This document shows, piece after piece, positions 6,401-6,837 of a stretch of 6,837 nucleotides of DNA (position 1 is its first letter; each line of letters begins with the position of its first letter). The stretch comes from Candidatus Omnitrophota bacterium. GTDB lineage: Bacteria > Omnitrophota > Gorgyraeia > Duberdicusellales > 4484-171. The translations under genes were made by a program, and so were the position numbers. The stretch covers positions 1-6,837 of the forward strand of contig JAMWDA010000085.1 in NCBI GenBank assembly GCA_023818995.1, read 5' to 3'. The notes beneath the pieces were generated by a model. It had not been told where the DNA came from, ran no database searches, and saw nothing but the letters and a program-made list of their open reading frames with translations.

Positions 6401-6837
6401 AGTTTCTTATCCACATCCAGAGAAAATCTAAAATACCTTTAATTAAGGGTCGTTCTAAAATGTACTGGAAGAAGCCGGTAAAAGTAATGGCTTGCGAGAA
6501 GATAAATATACCTAATAAACCATAAAGTATCTCCTCAGGAAATGCCTGAAATCCACTTATACCCATAAATAACATAAATAATACATATCCCAAATTACCC
6601 CAGATAACCCAAGGTTTGCGGAAGAAGAATCCTATGCCACCAAAGAAATGACTTAATCTTTGTGACCAACTAAAATTAGGTGAAGTGTTAAGGTAGTAAA
6701 GATATCGGTTATAGAACTGTTGTGATGCTCCCATGCCGAACTTAATGAAAATACCAAAAGTAGTTCCCCATGATACCTCACGTGCCTTTCCCGCCTCAAT
6801 ATATTCACGATAAACAATCCTTTTGCCTCTTAAAGTC
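1..6837 (-). CDS. Giant multi-domain membrane protein, internal fragment (start and stop both outside the window)
   Basis: One uninterrupted minus-strand frame covers the window. Complete codons run from 6836-6834 to 5-3, 2278 residues with no TAA, TAG or TGA; a chance ORF of this length is not credible in AT-rich DNA. The modules in order are: a GT48-like glucan synthase end with membrane helices (1-356), a nucleotidyltransferase-like domain (395-473), a degenerate zincin (527-713), a Ser-rich linker, four copies of a module of about 63 residues (959-1211), a HEEKH zincin-like domain (1219-1339), a 5 x 12-residue repeat linker (1606-1665) and a GGDEF-like domain (1893-2123). Cysteine is scarce: 9 in 2278 residues. 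I see no frameshift: domains continue smoothly and both repeat families keep phase. Giant ORFs of this kind are known from Candidatus Omnitrophota. Overall function is unknown; membrane polysaccharide synthesis with a regulatory tail is the best inference. No start can be chosen because it lies beyond 6837. Confidence 0.96.
468..1160 (-). other. Divergent GGDEF-like (diguanylate cyclase fold) domain with a large insertion
   Basis: Residues 1893-2123 show the order of GGDEF landmarks: LVGRNPHP (1893-1900) where active enzymes have LTGLxNR; a strand with FMDIDDMTKYHQAFGKHL (D1926, D1928) matching DIDxFKxxNDxxGHxxGD; YQIKGTEDESF (signature at 1974-1980) in place of YRxGGDEF; a helix AKAQEIIEEIRERV matching AxxxAExIR; and FSISIAGAL (2091-2099) where VTVSIGVA is expected, then helix RIKKAEETLKEL. 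Between the AKAQ helix and FSISIAG about 90 extra residues are inserted. Diguanylate cyclases make cyclic di-GMP from two GTP, with Asp ligands in DID and in GGDEF. Here the metal-binding Asp near D1926/D1928 are kept but the G-G-D/E-E-F loop is altered and one residue longer, so catalysis is doubtful. A nucleotide-sensing role is plausible. The fold assignment is by motif order only. Confidence 0.6.
1161..1820 (-). other. Helical region between repeat linker and GGDEF-like domain
   Basis: Residues 1673-1892. Mostly predicted-looking helices with conserved-looking charged clusters (QRLEELILNLFKYAENKE, DRDDDELELIEYF, HEQRELLLEYLLGRKDY). A hydrophobic helix at 1845-1860 (MLHILYIIANVVLVFE) lies about 30 residues before the GGDEF-like start. 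It is about 15 residues long, interrupted by His and Asn, so I read it as a buried or dimer-forming helix rather than a transmembrane span. A basic/acidic stretch (DKKAEELREQKPKTFERR) leads into the next domain, as signalling linkers often do before GGDEF domains. No named family is recognised. Confidence 0.45.
1842..2021 (-). repeat. Five tandem 36-bp (12-residue) repeats encoding a GTGAPQQVAV-type linker
   Basis: Residues 1606-1665 are exactly five units of 12 residues: GTGAPQQVAVTG, GTGAVQQRAVVA, GTGAPQQVAVAA, GTGAPQQVAVAT and GTGAAQQVARPV. GTGA, QQ and the alanine after V/R are invariant, while the last two residues of the unit vary. The period is 36 bp with synonymous differences between units, so this is a minisatellite kept in frame. 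Flanks of similar composition (QVAGARPAVPA before, GGVAIEG after) extend the linker to about 80 residues. It is much richer in G+C than its surroundings. Such Ala/Gly/Pro/Gln sequence is expected to be a flexible spacer between folded domains and a likely place for length variation between strains. Confidence 0.93.
2076..2579 (-). other. Mixed alpha/beta region, unrecognised
   Basis: Residues 1420-1587. It starts with a Lys/Glu-rich helix (FRNFSESQQQEILIALEKI), continues through strand-like segments (AAYINGKRIDILGAID, GRIYINPKHQ), and then helical heptad-like sequence (DKTLEDLQDKVLAVRDRL, IEQVFMFLRLLVQYPELEVE). The ingredients (IY strand, then helices) partly echo the zincin-like modules before it, but there is no HExxH. 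It ends at the Ala/Gly/Gln-rich repeat linker. C1569, the last cysteine in the window, lies here; none of the following 709 residues is Cys. Confidence 0.45.
2580..2789 (-). other. Possible degenerate second copy of the zincin-like module
   Basis: Residues 1350-1419 repeat the layout of the preceding module at lower similarity: a strand-like NTIYVKREVL (compare KRIYLPLSLI), a following LLYLEIEKQ helix where the first copy has LLNRIIIHEEKH, then a Pro-containing loop and EEISIALKVL (compare IQEAERLANEVL). No His is left in the motif helix, so zinc binding by this copy is not expected. The similarity is weak and seen by eye only; it could be coincidental alternation of strand and helix. Confidence 0.35.
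2818..3182 (-). other. Zincin-like module with intact HEEKH motif
   Basis: Residues 1219-1339. A strand-like KRIYLPLSLIELL is followed by LLNRIIIHEEKHL, giving a complete HExxH motif (H1307, E1308, H1311), then EAERLANEVL with E1321 and E1323 ten and twelve residues after the second His. Strand, HExxH helix, then a Glu-Ala helix is the arrangement of small zincin peptidases such as the IrrE/ImmA type: the two His and the downstream Glu bind zinc and the Glu of HE activates water. Upstream, two short strands (VLLSKNIYIIISED and RFVVACVDEKRIYL) fit the edge of such a fold. The size, about 120 residues, suits a minimal zincin domain. It could be an active protease that processes the giant protein, or a structural relic. 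It directly follows the four repeat modules. Confidence 0.6.
3201..3959 (-). repeat. Four tandem in-frame copies of a module of about 63 residues (CPHI-YD-GLLTITLGLT)
   Basis: Copies in protein order: 3765-3959 (65 residues), 3588-3764 (59), 3390-3587 (66), 3201-3389 (63). Each has, in order, an aromatic helix start (SFKEFLE, WRGFLE, WDEFLK, WDKFVG), a Cys-Pro or similar turn (CPHI, CPHI, FIHF, CPYL), YD, a Gly-Leu/Ile turn with a strand (GLLTVTLG, GILTITLG, GLLTITLG, GLLTIKGE), a T-x-x-E helix start, and a final Y-K-x-K-I helix ending near VK, IK or LQ. The copies are divergent but clearly homologous; DNA similarity is visible near 3307-3326, 3502-3524, 3679-3701 and 3868-3890. The pattern resembles YD..TGxLTFTGxMT repeats that I recall from very large bacterial proteins (unverified). 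Likely a structural or binding array. Confidence 0.9.
3960..4379 (-). other. Unrecognised aromatic/Gly-rich region preceding the tandem modules
   Basis: Residues 819-958. The composition differs from the surrounding helical Lys/Glu-rich sequence. It is rich in Tyr, Trp, Gly, Asp and Asn, with WDGLSYGGQSYDDYKNWG (about 882-899) and GYGVYRDGEEE, and carries two of the nine cysteines of the fragment. It begins with a Cys-containing helix (VETVCQAYERR), passes through strand-like segments (ATILKIDL, KVRHITWEEY), and ends with alternating hydrophobic and basic residues (ELRLRFSF, LQIVYSIKVKY) that suggest a beta sheet. It could be an insertion domain with carbohydrate-facing aromatics, but no family is recognised. 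Confidence 0.4.
4380..4694 (-). other. Amphipathic helices followed by a Ser/Asp-rich linker
   Basis: Residues 714-819. The first part is strongly charged (EEEREIREEVGGEVRR) and then alternates charged and hydrophobic residues, including DFIYLIISSLYEAIL (about 761-775), which may be an amphipathic or membrane-surface helix rather than a true transmembrane span. It ends in a low-complexity linker rich in Ser, Pro and Thr (SSAPSTSITPSSKQR, 782-796) and an acidic Ser cluster (DDSSSDWSSD, about 806-815). This looks like an exposed hinge between the zincin-like region and the repeat modules. No known domain is recognised. Confidence 0.5.
4695..5258 (-). other. Degenerate zincin (metallopeptidase-like) region with HEIGA in place of HExxH
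   Basis: Residues 527-714 contain a strand-like segment (EYILLSD), then QALSLVHEIGA with H623 and E624, and 82 residues further EANAWYATWEEE beginning at E706. In zincin peptidases the pattern is a strand, a helix with HExxH, then a helix carrying a third metal ligand, often Glu followed by Ala. Here the first His, the catalytic Glu and a plausible third Glu are present, but the second His position (627) is Ala; H635 is nearby but eight residues too far. If the homology is real, the site is probably dead or altered. The stretch between the motifs (about 640-700) is helical and not recognised. The assignment rests on short motifs only, and chance resemblance is possible. Confidence 0.38.
5418..5654 (-). 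other. Nucleotidyltransferase-like domain (CCA-adding enzyme / poly(A) polymerase head type)
   Basis: Residues 395-473 contain RLVAFGGAVRDYLLRR (GG at 415-416, RD at 419-420) and, after a charged loop, ADIDLLVRV (D438, D440). This is the known signature of the class II CCA-adding enzyme head: a strand ending in GGxVRDxLLxR, followed by a DxD pair that binds two catalytic metal ions. Both motifs look intact. The loop between them (KKEDERLHPE) is somewhat longer than the short loop of typical CCA-adding enzymes. After D440 come an Asp/Glu-rich stretch and a helix, but I do not recognise the neck, body and tail domains of true tRNA nucleotidyltransferases. The domain follows a basic linker directly after the membrane region, so it is probably cytoplasmic. 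Transfer of a nucleotide to a protein or small molecule, or nucleotide sensing, would fit as well as RNA work. The fold is likely; the substrate is unknown. Confidence 0.62.
5769..6059 (-). other. Juxtamembrane segment and last long hydrophobic stretch of the membrane domain
   Basis: Residues 260-356 start with a charged helical part (KDGGQLVKQSWKEFRKN, about 262-278), reminiscent of the Trp/Glu-rich tail after the last helices of callose synthases. A moderately hydrophobic stretch follows at 282-299 (IVIPKNP then GIILGVIKII), which may be a re-entrant or amphipathic helix. The segment ends with a strongly hydrophobic run of about 34 residues (322-355), long enough for one long helix or a tight hairpin. 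The next residues are highly basic (GRGKKMWK), which by the positive-inside rule places the tail in the cytoplasm. Topology is inferred from composition only. Confidence 0.6.
6060..6836 (-). other. GT48-like (1,3-beta-glucan/callose synthase-like) domain: catalytic C-terminal edge plus membrane helices
   Basis: Residues 1-259 resemble the end of the catalytic domain and the following membrane domain of fungal FKS and plant callose synthases, which make 1,3-beta-glucan from UDP-glucose at the plasma membrane. Matches recalled from family knowledge, in order: TLRGKR then EYIEAGKAREV (11-21; callose synthases have TLR..., EYIQVGKGRDV), GMGASQQ followed by NRYLYYL (34-49; compare GNGEQ/GMGEQ then SRxxYxL), RLSHFF...GFFF (callose synthases: MLSCYFTTVGFYF), and YVGTGRGF (171-177 for the GTGRGF core) followed by H, K, D, Y and H at the spacing seen in plant enzymes. 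Strongly hydrophobic segments lie at about 77-95, 103-121, 138-158, 196-214 and 215-237. The rest of the catalytic domain would lie upstream, beyond 6837. NdvB-type cyclic glucan synthase (GT84) is the main alternative; the TGRGF block argues against it. Homology is likely; activity and product are unknown. Confidence 0.72.

Noticed and set aside
6060..6836. Cyclic beta-1,2-glucan synthase (NdvB, GT84) as the identity of the membrane domain, since such domains are reported in giant proteins
   Set aside because: The TGRGF block, the EYIEAGK...REV block and the GMG..QQ block match GT48 order and spacing as I know them. I recognise no GT84 signature, although the upstream part is not visible.
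1..6837. Pseudogene reading because of degenerate catalytic motifs
   Set aside because: No stop or frameshift in 2278 codons and both repeat families keep phase, so selection for an intact protein is evident even where motifs have changed.

Overview
The window is the inside of one giant gene. Reading the minus strand in the phase whose complete codons occupy 6836-6834 down to 5-3, I translated 2278 consecutive codons and met no stop codon. The other frames on both strands are broken by frequent stops, as expected for AT-rich DNA. The gene enters at 6837 without its start and leaves at 1 without its stop, so the protein is longer than 2278 residues. No TGA is read through, so the standard bacterial code fits. 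I see no second gene, RNA gene, promoter, terminator or mobile element. Residue numbers below count from the first complete codon (6834-6836 = residue 1).

Organism: AT-rich DNA, Arg mostly AGA, Ile often ATA, and a single multi-domain ORF filling the window suggest an uncultured bacterium of the type known for giant proteins. Candidatus Omnitrophota is my best guess (inference, about 50%); nothing in the window proves the phylum.

Layout in protein order (right to left on the map): (1) residues 1-356, a piece of a polytopic membrane glycosyltransferase resembling eukaryotic 1,3-beta-glucan/callose synthase (GT48): the end of the catalytic domain, the TGRGF motif and several membrane helices; (2) residues 395-473, a nucleotidyltransferase-like domain with GGAVRD and DID motifs; (3) residues 527-713, a degenerate zincin-like region with HEIGA; (4) a Ser/Asp-rich linker and an aromatic/Gly-rich island; (5) residues 959-1211, four tandem copies of a module of about 63 residues; (6) residues 1219-1339, a zincin-like module with an intact HEEKH, followed by a weaker copy without the motif; (7) residues 1606-1665, five 12-residue GTGAPQQVAV-type repeats forming a linker; (8) a helical region leading into residues 1893-2123, a divergent GGDEF-like domain with a large insertion; (9) an unrecognised helical C-terminal stretch.

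The modules suggest a membrane-anchored glucan-synthase-like protein carrying a long, probably cytoplasmic tail built from enzyme-derived folds. Several of these have lost catalytic motifs, so the tail may act in regulation, scaffolding or ligand sensing rather than catalysis. That is inference. The firm observations are the single open frame, the two repeat families and the motifs cited.
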